Source: Albidovulum aestuarii (GTDB taxonomy: Bacteria > Pseudomonadota > Alphaproteobacteria > Rhodobacterales > Rhodobacteraceae). Taken from it: 64,000 nucleotides of DNA. How positions within the stretch are numbered: the stretch's first letter is position 1; each line of letters begins with the position of its first letter. This document shows, piece by piece, positions 18,205-26,830 of the stretch. Under the pieces are notes generated by a model, which had not been told where the DNA came from, ran no database searches, and worked only from the letters and a program-made list of their open reading frames with translations. A program made the translations under genes and the position numbers. The DNA is taken from positions 54,701-118,700 of the forward strand of contig NZ_JASBQQ010000011.1 in assembly GCF_029961185.1 (NCBI RefSeq), given 5' to 3'.

Positions 18205-19524
18205 TCAGGCTTCACGAATCGCGTCTGCGACGCCTTGCACCGTCGTGATCTCGTCGGCGATCGAAACCGTCAGAGACCGCTCATCAACGATGTGCCGCCC
18301 GCGGGCAAAGACATGGGCGACATCTCCGCGCCCGGCGGCATAGACCAGCGCCGAGTAAGGATCGAAGCAGGGAATCAGGTGCGGCGCGGACATGTCGATC
18401 ACGATCAGATCCGCCTGCATTCCCGGGGCCAGCACCCCGGTGCGGTCCGCCTGCCCGATCGCTGCCGCGCCGCCGCGCGTGGCCATCGCCACCACCTCGC
18501 GCGCGGGCAGCACATCCGGCTCTCCGGTCGCGAGAATCTGCATGAAGGCGGCGTGGCGCATCGCCTTCCACATGTCGAGGTCATTGCCGCTCGACGCGCC
18601 GTCAGTGCCAAGCGACAGGGTCACTCCGGCTTCACGCATCGCCTTGATCCGTGCGGTGCCTGACGCGAGTTTGGCGTTCGACAGCGGATTGTGCGACACG
18701 ACCGCGCCACGTTCAGCGACCAGTGCAATCTCTTCATCGTCGAGATGGACCGCATGGGCCAGAAGCGTGCCGGGGCGCAGCATGCCTGCCTTCTCCAGCA
18801 CCCGGATCGGCGTTGTGTCGTGTTGTTCCTTGGCAAGCGCCATTTCCGAAGGCGCCTCGGCCGCATGGACATGGATCGGAACGCCAAGCCGCTCAGACAT
18901 TGCGGTCACCTCGGCAAGCTTGCCCGTGTCGAGCGTATAACAGGAATGCGGCATCAGCATCAGGTCGATACCGGGCATGTCGCGATGAGTGGTGACGAAG
19001 TCCTCAGCAAAGACCAGCCGCTCGGGCCAGGGTAGGTGGTCGATCCCGTCGAATCCGATGAACACCGGACCCACCGTCAGGCCAAGCCCGAGCTTTTCGG
19101 CCGCCGCGACGGTCGCAACCGGGTGGAAATACATGTCCACCACATGCGTCACCCCGCCCAGCGCCATCTCGGCCAGACCGAGAGCGGCCCCCGCCTGCAC
19201 CGTTTCCGGCGTGACATGCGCCGCCTCGGCCGCCCAGACGGTTTGCAGGAACCCGTCCAGCGGACGGTCATCGGCCAGCCCACGAAAGAGCGTCATCGCG
19301 GCATGGCAATGGGTGTTGATCAGACCCGGCAGAACCAGCCCACCCTTGGCATCGATCACGCGATCCGCAGTCACACCTTCGACGTCCTCCTTTGGCCCAA
19401 GCGCCGCGATCCGTCCACCCGCAATGGCCAGCGCGCCATCGGCGATTTCGGTAAACGCCACATCCATGGTCAGGATGCGGGCATTGGTGATCAGCGTCTC
19501 GACGCGGGTCGGAAAGGTGGTCAT
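18205..19524 (-). CDS. mtaD: Amidohydrolase, 5-methylthioadenosine/S-adenosylhomocysteine deaminase family
   Basis: A 439-residue metal-dependent deaminase of the TRZ/ATZ group. The metal and catalytic residues are visible: HCH in LINTHCHAAMTLFRGLADD, HVHAAEA, the histidine of LLAHAVHL, and the aspartate in LSLGTDGASSGND. The flanking SHNPLSNAKLASG segment is typical for MTA/SAH and related aminohydrolases. Its start overlaps the purine nucleoside phosphorylase stop by four bases, so the two probably work together on purine nucleosides. Guanine, cytosine or other deaminases of the same fold remain possible. Confidence 0.82.
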   Translation of the reverse strand: MTTFPTRVETLITNARILTMDVAFTEIADGALAIAGGRIAALGPKEDVEGVTADRVIDAKGGLVLPGLINTHCHAAMTLFRGLADDRPLDGFLQTVWAAEAAHVTPETVQAGAALGLAEMALGGVTHVVDMYFHPVATVAAAEKLGLGLTVGPVFIGFDGIDHLPWPERLVFAEDFVTTHRDMPGIDLMLMPHSCYTLDTGKLAEVTAMSERLGVPIHVHAAEAPSEMALAKEQHDTTPIRVLEKAGMLRPGTLLAHAVHLDDEEIALVAERGAVVSHNPLSNAKLASGTARIKAMREAGVTLSLGTDGASSGNDLDMWKAMRHAAFMQILATGEPDVLPAREVVAMATRGGAAAIGQADRTGVLAPGMQADLIVIDMSAPHLIPCFDPYSALVYAAGRGDVAHVFARGRHIVDERSLTVSIADEITTVQGVADAIREA

Positions 19525-20345
19525 GCATCCTCCTTGGGCAAAGCCGGGATAAGCGCCCTCATCAGCGCCAGAAAACGTGGCTGGATCGCGCGGGCGGTTT
19601 CCCAGACTTCGTCCTCATTGGTGATGTGGGTATCGGCGGTGCTGTCGACAGCGATGTTGGTCACGGTCGAGATGGCAAGAACCTTCATGTCCAGATGTCG
19701 TGCCGCGATCACCTCGGGCACGGTCGACATGCCGACAAGGTCGCAGCCCGCCGATTTCAGCATTCGGATCAAAGCGGGCGGTTCAAAGCTTGGCCCCACG
19801 ACATGGGCATAGACCCCGCGGCTGAGGCCGCCGATCCGTTCGGCGAGCGCCACAAGATCGGGATCGTAGGCCCGGTTCATCGACACGAAGCGCGGGCCGA
19901 TATCCGGGTCGTTCGGACCCTTCAGGGGATCGAGACCCGAGGCGACGGCAAGCGACAGGTGATCCTCGATCACCACTAGATCGCCGGCTTTGTAAGCCGG
20001 GTTCATCCCTCCCGCCGCGTTCGTCAGAACCAGCGTCGAGGCCCCCAGTTCCTGCATCACCCGGACGGGAAAGACGACCTCCTGCGGCGAATATCCCTCA
20101 TACATGTGAACCCGGCCCTGCATCACGACGCAATCGCGGCCGAAGAGGCGGCCGATCCGCAATCGACCCGCATGGCTCGGCGCGGTCGATACCGGGAAAT
20201 GCGGGATGTCGGCATAGGGGATGGCCATGCCCTCCACCTCATCAGCGAGCGGGCCGAGGCCGGAGCCGAGTACAAGCGCAATGTCGGGACGCGGCGCACC
20301 GAGGGCCCGGATGTGGTCAGCCGCCGCCAATATCCGCTCGCGCAT
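19521..20345 (-). CDS. punA: Purine nucleoside phosphorylase (trimeric class)
   Basis: A 274-residue phosphorylase. It has the phosphate loop (LVLGSGLGPLADE), SHAGRLRIG, the conserved TNAAGGMNP, and the base-site signature GPSFEPPALIRM followed by VGMSTVPEVIAARH. The asparagine in VTNIAVDST corresponds to the residue that selects 6-oxopurines in the trimeric family, so inosine and guanosine are likely substrates. Length is normal. It is first in a two-gene operon with the deaminase. The 186 bp to the divergent RND operon hold promoters for both directions. Confidence 0.9.
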   Translation of the reverse strand: MRERILAAADHIRALGAPRPDIALVLGSGLGPLADEVEGMAIPYADIPHFPVSTAPSHAGRLRIGRLFGRDCVVMQGRVHMYEGYSPQEVVFPVRVMQELGASTLVLTNAAGGMNPAYKAGDLVVIEDHLSLAVASGLDPLKGPNDPDIGPRFVSMNRAYDPDLVALAERIGGLSRGVYAHVVGPSFEPPALIRMLKSAGCDLVGMSTVPEVIAARHLDMKVLAISTVTNIAVDSTADTHITNEDEVWETARAIQPRFLALMRALIPALPKEDA

Positions 20346-20531
20346 TTCCGCTCTCCCGCAAGGTTCAAAATCCTTGTCGCATCATGGCTTTGTCCGGGCA
20401 AGTCCGGCGTCAAGCCCGATGCTTGCTTGCCGCCGCGTCGCACCCTTTCCTAGCCGTTCCGCCCTCGCGCCTGTCGCTCTGCTTTGTTACCGTTACCAAA
20501 ATCGCCGAGTCGAAACCGACGGAGAACAGCC

Positions 20532-21584
20532 ATGTGTCTGACAAGACTGGCCGCCCTTATCGCCTTAGTTTCGGCACCGGCCCTGGCGGACACACCGCTG
20601 GCGGTGGAGATCATCACAGCGAAAGCAGTTCCCGATGAACGCGTATATTCGCTAACCGGGGAAATCCGCGCCCGCGATGAACTGGCGGTCGCGTTTCCGC
20701 AAGGTGGCCGGATTGCCGAAGTTCTGGTCGATGCAGGGACAACCGTAGCGCCGGGTGCGGTTCTCGCACGGCTGGATGCGGTCCAGCAGGAACAAGCGTT
20801 GCGCGCGGCCGAGGCAGGGCTGTCCACCGCACGCGCCGATCACCGGCAGGCAAAGGAAAACCTCGACCGGCAGGAGGCGCTTCTGGACCGCGGCGCGACA
20901 ACCCGCATCGCCCGCGACAGCGCCGAGGACGCGCTGCGCATCGCCGAAGGCGCGTTGGCGCAGGCCGGAGCGGTGCTCGATCGGGCCAAGAAAGCACTGG
21001 CAGATACCGAGATCACCGCACCGGGTGACGCGACCGTCACCAGCCGCATGGCAGAGGCCGGTCAGGTCGTGGGCGCCGCGCAGCCGGTTTTGGAGCTTGC
21101 GCTCGGCACCGGGTTCGACGCCGTCTTTGACGTGCCCGAGGGCATGATGACGCTCGGCCCCCCGCCAGAAAGCGTGATGCTCAACGCCATCGACACGCCT
21201 GAGGTGACGTTTACCGGCCGGATCACCGAGGTGTCGCCAGTTGTAGACGCCCGGACCGGCACCGTGGCCGTTACGGTCGGGGTCGACGATCCTCCCGATG
21301 AACTCTCTTACGGCGACCCGGTCCGGGGCAGCGTGACGCTGTCGGGTCCAGCCTATGTTGTCCTTCCCTATACGGTGATCACCGCCGTGGCCGACAGCCC
21401 CGCCGTCTGGCAAGTCGATCCCGGGACCATGGCAGTTTCGCTGAAACCGGTCTCGGTCGAACGGTATGAAACCGGCACTGTCGTGCTTGCAGGCGGAATT
21501 TCCGACGGCGCGATGATAGTCGGACGCGGCGCGCAACTCCTCTATCCCGGCCGTGTCGTCCGGGCAGTGGAGGCGGGACAATGA
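20532..21584 (+). CDS. RND efflux periplasmic adaptor subunit 1
   Basis: A 350-residue membrane fusion protein. ATG 20532 follows GGAG and opens a signal peptide (CLTRLAALIALVSAPALA). It shows the lipoyl-like half motifs GGRIAEVLVDAGTTVAPGAVLARLD and PGDATVTSRMAEAGQVV separated by an alpha-helical hairpin, then a beta-barrel domain. It links an inner-membrane RND pump to an outer-membrane channel. Its stop overlaps the second adaptor gene by four bases. It is not lipidated, since no lipobox is present. Confidence 0.88.
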   Translation: MCLTRLAALIALVSAPALADTPLAVEIITAKAVPDERVYSLTGEIRARDELAVAFPQGGRIAEVLVDAGTTVAPGAVLARLDAVQQEQALRAAEAGLSTARADHRQAKENLDRQEALLDRGATTRIARDSAEDALRIAEGALAQAGAVLDRAKKALADTEITAPGDATVTSRMAEAGQVVGAAQPVLELALGTGFDAVFDVPEGMMTLGPPPESVMLNAIDTPEVTFTGRITEVSPVVDARTGTVAVTVGVDDPPDELSYGDPVRGSVTLSGPAYVVLPYTVITAVADSPAVWQVDPGTMAVSLKPVSVERYETGTVVLAGGISDGAMIVGRGAQLLYPGRVVRAVEAGQ

Positions 21585-22645
21585 GAACCGCGTTTGTCGT
21601 CCTATTTGCGTTGGCACTTCCCGCTGCTGCCGAAACCGCCAGCATCACAAAACCGCAGGAGCCACGCCCCGTGGTGTCGGTCATCGTCCAGCCCGAGGCG
21701 AGCCTGCCTGTCTCCTATGTCGGCACCGTCAGTGCGCGGATCGAGACCGATCTCGGCTTCCCGCTCGCCGGTATCATCGCCGAACGCCCGGTATCTGCCG
21801 GCGATGTTGTTGCGACAGGTCAGGTTCTGGCCCGGCTCGATCCCGAAGAACTCGACGCCGGATTGCGCGCAGCCGAGGCTGGTGTCGCTGTGGCAACCGC
21901 GCAGCTGCGCTCCGCCCGGGATGCGACAGATCGGGCACGCGAACTGGCGGCCCGCGGCGTCGGCAGCGAAACCCGGGTCGAGGATGCCGAACGCGCATTG
22001 GTCGCCGCCGAAGCAGGGCTGGAGCAGGCTGAGGCGACATTTGCCCGGGCACGCGACCTTTTTGACTTCGCCACCCTGACTGCGCCACAGCCGGGCGTGG
22101 TGACCGGCGTATTCGCCGAACCAGGCGCCGCACTCGCCGCAGGACAACCGGTGCTGCGGCTTGCAGGGACAGGCGAGCGCGAGGTTCTGATCGACCTTTC
22201 CGAGCAGGACGTCGCCAATCTCGACGTGGGGACGCGCTTTGGCATTCAGCTTGTGGCCAACCCCACGATCACCACCTCGGCCGTGCTGACACGTATCGAC
22301 CCGGTCGCCGAACGCACGACCCGCACGCGACGGCTGCACCTTACACTGGACACCCCGCCTGACTCCTTCCGGCTGGGCGCGCTGGCGCGGGTGTCGCCAT
22401 CTGCCGGGCCGGATGCTGGCGTGGTCCTGCCGCGGTCGGCGATCCTCGAAACGGAAGGCACACAGACGGTCTGGCGCGTCGACCGGGCTGACAACAGCGT
22501 GGAACGGACACCCGTGACACTGGGCATCGATATCGCTGACTTTGTCGTTGTCACAGGCGGTCTGGCCGCTGACGACGAGGTCATCGTCAAGGGCATCCAT
22601 TCATTAAAGGACGGGCAGATCGTCGGCCCGCGCGTGGCCGAATGA
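21581..22645 (+). CDS. RND efflux periplasmic adaptor subunit 2
   Basis: A 354-residue second adaptor, clearly different from the first but with the same plan: signal peptide (RTAFVVLFALALPAAA), lipoyl half (LGFPLAGIIAERPVSAGDVV), helical hairpin rich in Ala/Arg/Glu, second lipoyl half (PQPGVVTGVFAEPGAALAAG), and beta-barrel. It overlaps both neighbours by four bases. Two different adaptors with one pump recall the TriABC arrangement of Pseudomonas, in which both adaptors are needed; whether that holds here is inference. Confidence 0.88.
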   Translation: MRTAFVVLFALALPAAAETASITKPQEPRPVVSVIVQPEASLPVSYVGTVSARIETDLGFPLAGIIAERPVSAGDVVATGQVLARLDPEELDAGLRAAEAGVAVATAQLRSARDATDRARELAARGVGSETRVEDAERALVAAEAGLEQAEATFARARDLFDFATLTAPQPGVVTGVFAEPGAALAAGQPVLRLAGTGEREVLIDLSEQDVANLDVGTRFGIQLVANPTITTSAVLTRIDPVAERTTRTRRLHLTLDTPPDSFRLGALARVSPSAGPDAGVVLPRSAILETEGTQTVWRVDRADNSVERTPVTLGIDIADFVVVTGGLAADDEVIVKGIHSLKDGQIVGPRVAE

Positions 22646-25600
22646 CCCGTTTCAACCTCTCCGACTGGGCGCTCAACCACCGCTCTTTTGTCTGGTTCCT
22701 GATGATCGTCTCGCTTCTGGCGGGGATAATGGCCTATTTCGAGATCGGCCGCGAAGAAGACCCTGATTTCGCCATCAAGACCATGATCATCGCCGCCGCC
22801 CTGCCCGGTGCGGATGTTCAGGAAACGCTGACCCAAGTCACTGACCGGATCGAGAAGAAACTCGAAGACCTAGATGAGCTGGACTACACCCGGTCCGTCA
22901 CACTGCCCGGCCAATCCATTGTCTATCTGGAATTGCTGCCGACAACAAAGGCCCGCGAACTTCCGCGGATCTGGCAGGAAGTGCGCAACATGATGGCTGA
23001 TATCCGGCCCGACTTCCCGGCCGAATTTGCGGGGATGCAGTTCAACGACAGTTTCGGCGACGTCTTCGGCAATGTCTATGCCTTCACCTCGGACGGGTTC
23101 ACCCCGCGCGAGGTGCGCGACTATGTCGAGCGGGTTCGGCGCGCCGTACAGGCCCTTCCCGATGCGGGCAAGGTGGAGCTTTTCGGCACACAGGACGAAA
23201 CGATCTATCTGGAATTCTCGACCGAGCGGCTCGCCGCGCTTGGCCTCAATCAGCAGGCGGTGCAGGCGACGCTGGCCGCGCAGAACGCGATCCTCCCTTC
23301 GGGCGTGATCGACGCTGGCCCCGAACGGGTTCTGGTTCGGATTGGCGGACAATTTTCCGGCACCGAGAGCCTTGAGGATATAAACCTGCGCGTCGGTGAC
23401 CGCTTCTTCCGCCTGACCGATGTCGCCGATATCCGCCGCGCCTATCAGGATCCGCCGTCGGAGCTTTTCCGATATCGCGGGCAAGAAGCGGTTGGCCTCG
23501 CCGTCGGCATGAAGAAGGGGTCAAACATCCTCGAATTCGGCGAGGAACTGAACGCGGTCATGGCGAGGGCGCAGGCCGACCTGCCTATCGGGGTCGAAAT
23601 CCATCAGGTCGCCGACCAGCCGCATGTGGTTGATGAAGCCGTAGGGCATTTCCTCAAAGCACTGCTTGAGGCGGTGCTGATCGTGCTGGCCGTCAGCTTT
23701 ATCTCGCTCGGGTTGCGCGCGGGGTTCGTGGTGACACTGACGATCCCCCTCGTCCTCGCCATCACCTTCGTGATCATGCATTACCTCGGCTTCACGCTTC
23801 AGCGCATCTCGCTCGGTGCGCTGATCATCTCCCTGGGCCTGCTCGTCGATGACGCGATGATCGCGATCGAGACAATGATCTCGCGGCTGGAAAAGGGGGA
23901 AAACCTGCGGGCCTCGGCCTCCTACGCATGGACCTCCATCGCCTTTCCGATGCTCTCGGGGACATTGGTCACGGTCGCGGGGTTCATCCCCATCGGGCTC
24001 AACAACTCTGCGGCGGGGGAGTTCACGTTCTCGCTCTTCGTCGTCATCGCAGTGTCGCTTCTGGTCTCATGGATCGTCGCCGTTCTTTTCGCACCGCTTC
24101 TTGGCGTCACCTTCCTACCCGCGAAGATGGCGCATCATTCCGCTGAACCCGGACGGGCGCGTAAGATGTTCCACGTACTCCTCCGCTGGGCGATGGCCCA
24201 TCGCTGGTTGACCATCGGCTTAACCGTCGGGGTTTTTGCCCTTTCGGTCTTCGGCATGCGTTTCGTCGAACAGCAGTTCTTCCCCAATTCCGACCGGCCG
24301 GAACTGATCCTCGATTTCGCCCTGCCGCAGAACGCGTCGATCACTGCGACAGCGGCCGAGATGGACCGGATGGAAGCCTATCTGGAAGGCGACGAGCGCG
24401 TCTTGTTCTGGTCCTCCTATGTCGGACGCGGTGCACCGCGTTTTCTTCTGGCCTATGACGTGCCGACACCGGGGCCGAATACCGGGCAGATCGTGATCCA
24501 GACCCCCTCGGTCGAGGCACGCGACGCTTTGCGCAACGAACTGCGCGACCGGGCGGCGAAAGAGTTCCCGGGCATCGACATCTTCGTCAAGCTTCTGGAC
24601 ATCGGCCCGCCGGTCGGTCGCCCCGTTCAGTACCGAATCTCGGGCCCCGATATCGGAACCTTGCGCGACTACGCCCGCGATCTGACGGCGATTGCGGACA
24701 GCGACAGCCGACTGCGCGACATCGTCATGGACTGGAACGAACCGGCCCGCGTGGTGCGCGTCGACATCCTTCAGGATCGCGCCCGGCAACTCGGCATCAC
24801 GCCCCGCGACATCGCGGCAGCGCTCAATGCGATCTATGACGGCACCAAGGTAACGGAGCTGCGCGACGACGCCTATCTGGTCGATATCCTTGCGCGTGGC
24901 GACGACGCATCGCGGCAATCGGTCGAGGCGCTGGCCAGCCTGCAACTCTCCACCGCGGGCGGCGTGACGATCCCGCTCCGCTCGGTCGCAACCTTCCGCT
25001 ACGAGACTGAGCAGCCGGTCATCCACCAGCGCAACCGAATGCCGACCATCACCGTGAAAGCGGGAATCGAAGGCAAGGACCAGCCCGCCACGATCGTGAA
25101 GGCGCTGGAAGGCAAGATCGCGGACTTCAACGCCACCCTGCCCTTCGGCTACGCGGTCGAGGTCGGCGGTTCGGTCGCAGAAAGCGCCAAAAGCCAGGCC
25201 CCCATCGCCGCTGTCGTACCGCTGATGATCCTGATCATGCTGACGCTGATCATGATCCAGATGCAAAGCTTCCGCCTGACCTTCGTCGTCCTCTGCGTAG
25301 CCCCCCTTGGCCTCATCGGCGTTGTCGCGGCGCTGGTGCCTTCCGGCGCGCCCCTTGGTTTCGTCGCGATTCTCGGCGTGCTGGCGCTCATTGGCATCCT
25401 CATCCGCAACTCGATCATCCTCGTCGATGAGATCGAGGTGCTGAAGGACAAGGGCCGGTCGACATGGGACGCGGTCTTTGAAGCCTCGGATGCCCGCGCC
25501 CGCCCGATCCTTTTGACGGCGGCGGCGGCGAGCCTTGCTCTCATCCCGATCTCGCGCCAGATCTTCTGGGGGCCGATGGCCTATGCGATGATGGGGGGCA

Positions 25601-25689
25601 TCATCGCGGGCACGGTCATCACACTGGTCTTCGCCCCGGCGCTGTACCTCGCGGTCTTCAGGGTTAAACGCGATGATGGTGAAGCGTGA
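22642..25689 (+). CDS. RND efflux transporter permease
   Basis: A 1015-residue inner-membrane pump with the RND plan: a first transmembrane helix (RSFVWFLMIVSLLAGIMAYF), a large periplasmic loop, helices 2-6 with the proton-relay pair in LGLLVDDAMIAIET near residue 400, a second periplasmic loop and a second membrane half. Internal duplication and length are normal for HAE1-type drug or amphiphile pumps. It is the last gene of the operon. No outer-membrane channel gene follows, so a TolC-like protein must be encoded elsewhere. Its stop codon abuts a pair of hairpins that probably end the transcript. Confidence 0.93.
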   Translation: MTRFNLSDWALNHRSFVWFLMIVSLLAGIMAYFEIGREEDPDFAIKTMIIAAALPGADVQETLTQVTDRIEKKLEDLDELDYTRSVTLPGQSIVYLELLPTTKARELPRIWQEVRNMMADIRPDFPAEFAGMQFNDSFGDVFGNVYAFTSDGFTPREVRDYVERVRRAVQALPDAGKVELFGTQDETIYLEFSTERLAALGLNQQAVQATLAAQNAILPSGVIDAGPERVLVRIGGQFSGTESLEDINLRVGDRFFRLTDVADIRRAYQDPPSELFRYRGQEAVGLAVGMKKGSNILEFGEELNAVMARAQADLPIGVEIHQVADQPHVVDEAVGHFLKALLEAVLIVLAVSFISLGLRAGFVVTLTIPLVLAITFVIMHYLGFTLQRISLGALIISLGLLVDDAMIAIETMISRLEKGENLRASASYAWTSIAFPMLSGTLVTVAGFIPIGLNNSAAGEFTFSLFVVIAVSLLVSWIVAVLFAPLLGVTFLPAKMAHHSAEPGRARKMFHVLLRWAMAHRWLTIGLTVGVFALSVFGMRFVEQQFFPNSDRPELILDFALPQNASITATAAEMDRMEAYLEGDERVLFWSSYVGRGAPRFLLAYDVPTPGPNTGQIVIQTPSVEARDALRNELRDRAAKEFPGIDIFVKLLDIGPPVGRPVQYRISGPDIGTLRDYARDLTAIADSDSRLRDIVMDWNEPARVVRVDILQDRARQLGITPRDIAAALNAIYDGTKVTELRDDAYLVDILARGDDASRQSVEALASLQLSTAGGVTIPLRSVATFRYETEQPVIHQRNRMPTITVKAGIEGKDQPATIVKALEGKIADFNATLPFGYAVEVGGSVAESAKSQAPIAAVVPLMILIMLTLIMIQMQSFRLTFVVLCVAPLGLIGVVAALVPSGAPLGFVAILGVLALIGILIRNSIILVDEIEVLKDKGRSTWDAVFEASDARARPILLTAAAASLALIPISRQIFWGPMAYAMMGGIIAGTVITLVFAPALYLAVFRVKRDDGEA

Positions 25690-25742
25690 AGGATTTTGGT
25701 TCAAAATCCTTCCCCGAAAAAGTTTTGTTCCAAAACTTTTTC
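25689..25742. terminator. Tandem hairpins, bidirectional terminator between RND operon and rbsK
   Basis: Two perfect hairpins follow each other: AAGGATTTTG-GTT-CAAAATCCTT (25689-25711) and GAAAAAGTTTTG-TTC-CAAAACTTTTTC (25716-25742). The first begins at the last base of the RND stop codon. The A- and T-rich arms of the second provide a T tract in either direction, fitting termination for the two convergent genes. Confidence 0.8.
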
Positions 25743-25767
25743 TATCTAGCCGTCATTCAGGTCCCGT

Positions 25768-26700
25768 TCAGTTAAAACTGCCCGAGGCAAGAAACGCTTC
25801 GACCTCGGACCGCGACGGCATTGACGGCGCGGTTCCCGGCCGGGTCACGGAAATGCCAGCCCCCGCACAACCAAAACGCACGGCAGCGACGGGGTCGGCG
25901 CCACGAGCGAGTTCGGCCGCAAAAGCCCCGTTGAATGCATCACCCGCACCTGTCGTCTCCACCACCGGGCCCGCAGCAGCGGCAGGTACATGCACGCAAC
26001 GCGCGCGGTCGCGATAAAGCACCCCGTTTTCCCCAAGCGTGATAATCGCGGCACCGACACCCTGTTCAAGTAGCTGCCCGGCGGCGCGCTCGGCATCCGC
26101 GATGCTTCGTACAGCGATCCCGGTAATGCCCTCAGCCTCGGATTCATTCGGGGTGACGTAATCGCACAGTTGCAGCATCTCGGGAGCGATGGCCGCCGCT
26201 GGCGCCGGGTTCAGGATCGTTATCGCCCCGCCCGCCCGTGCGATCTCAAGGCCGCGACGGGCCGCCGCCATCGGCTGTTCAAGCTGGGTGAGGAAGATCG
26301 CTGCGCTGCTGATCGCCTCTGCCCGCGCCTCGACATCGCCGACCGATATCCGCCCGGCCGCCCCGGGCGCAATGATGATGGCGTTATTACCGGTCGCTTC
26401 CTCGATGAAGATATAGGCCGCGCCGGTATAGCTGTCCGCATCTTCCGTCACATCGGCAGTCACCCCGGCCTTGGCCCATGTCGCCCGCGCAATCTCGGCA
26501 AAGGCATCGCGGCCCAGCCTGGTGACAAAGCGCACATCCGCCCCGGCCATGGCGGCGGCAACCGACTGGTTCGATCCCTTGCCGCCGGGGCCGAGAACGA
26601 AACTGTTGCCGAGTATGGTTTCCCCGATTCTCGGCTGCCGCTCTGCCCGATAGGAGGTATCGGCGACGAAAACCCCAAGGATAACGATACTGTCTCTCAT
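25768..26700 (-). CDS. Ribokinase-family sugar kinase
   Basis: A 310-residue PfkB-fold kinase. It carries the N-terminal signature GPGGKGSNQSVAAAMAG, and the C-terminal nucleotide and catalytic motif ETTGAGDAFNGAFAAEL with the catalytic Asp. ATG 26700 is preceded by GGGGGAAGA. The sequence resembles ribokinase (D-ribose to ribose 5-phosphate); no ribose transporter or regulator gene adjoins it, so another sugar is possible. The nearby nucleoside phosphorylase releases ribose 1-phosphate, not free ribose, so the two are not obviously sequential. Confidence 0.85.
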   Translation of the reverse strand: MRDSIVILGVFVADTSYRAERQPRIGETILGNSFVLGPGGKGSNQSVAAAMAGADVRFVTRLGRDAFAEIARATWAKAGVTADVTEDADSYTGAAYIFIEEATGNNAIIIAPGAAGRISVGDVEARAEAISSAAIFLTQLEQPMAAARRGLEIARAGGAITILNPAPAAAIAPEMLQLCDYVTPNESEAEGITGIAVRSIADAERAAGQLLEQGVGAAIITLGENGVLYRDRARCVHVPAAAAGPVVETTGAGDAFNGAFAAELARGADPVAAVRFGCAGAGISVTRPGTAPSMPSRSEVEAFLASGSFN

Positions 26701-26830
26701 TCTTCCCCCGAAACGGTCGCGGCCCGCGTGGATATTCAGCCAAAGGTAATGAGAACCTGAATAGAAAAACACCCGATTTGCGCTATGCTGGGCATATTGT
26801 ATTTCTACCGACCGCGAGCATGGAGGCACC

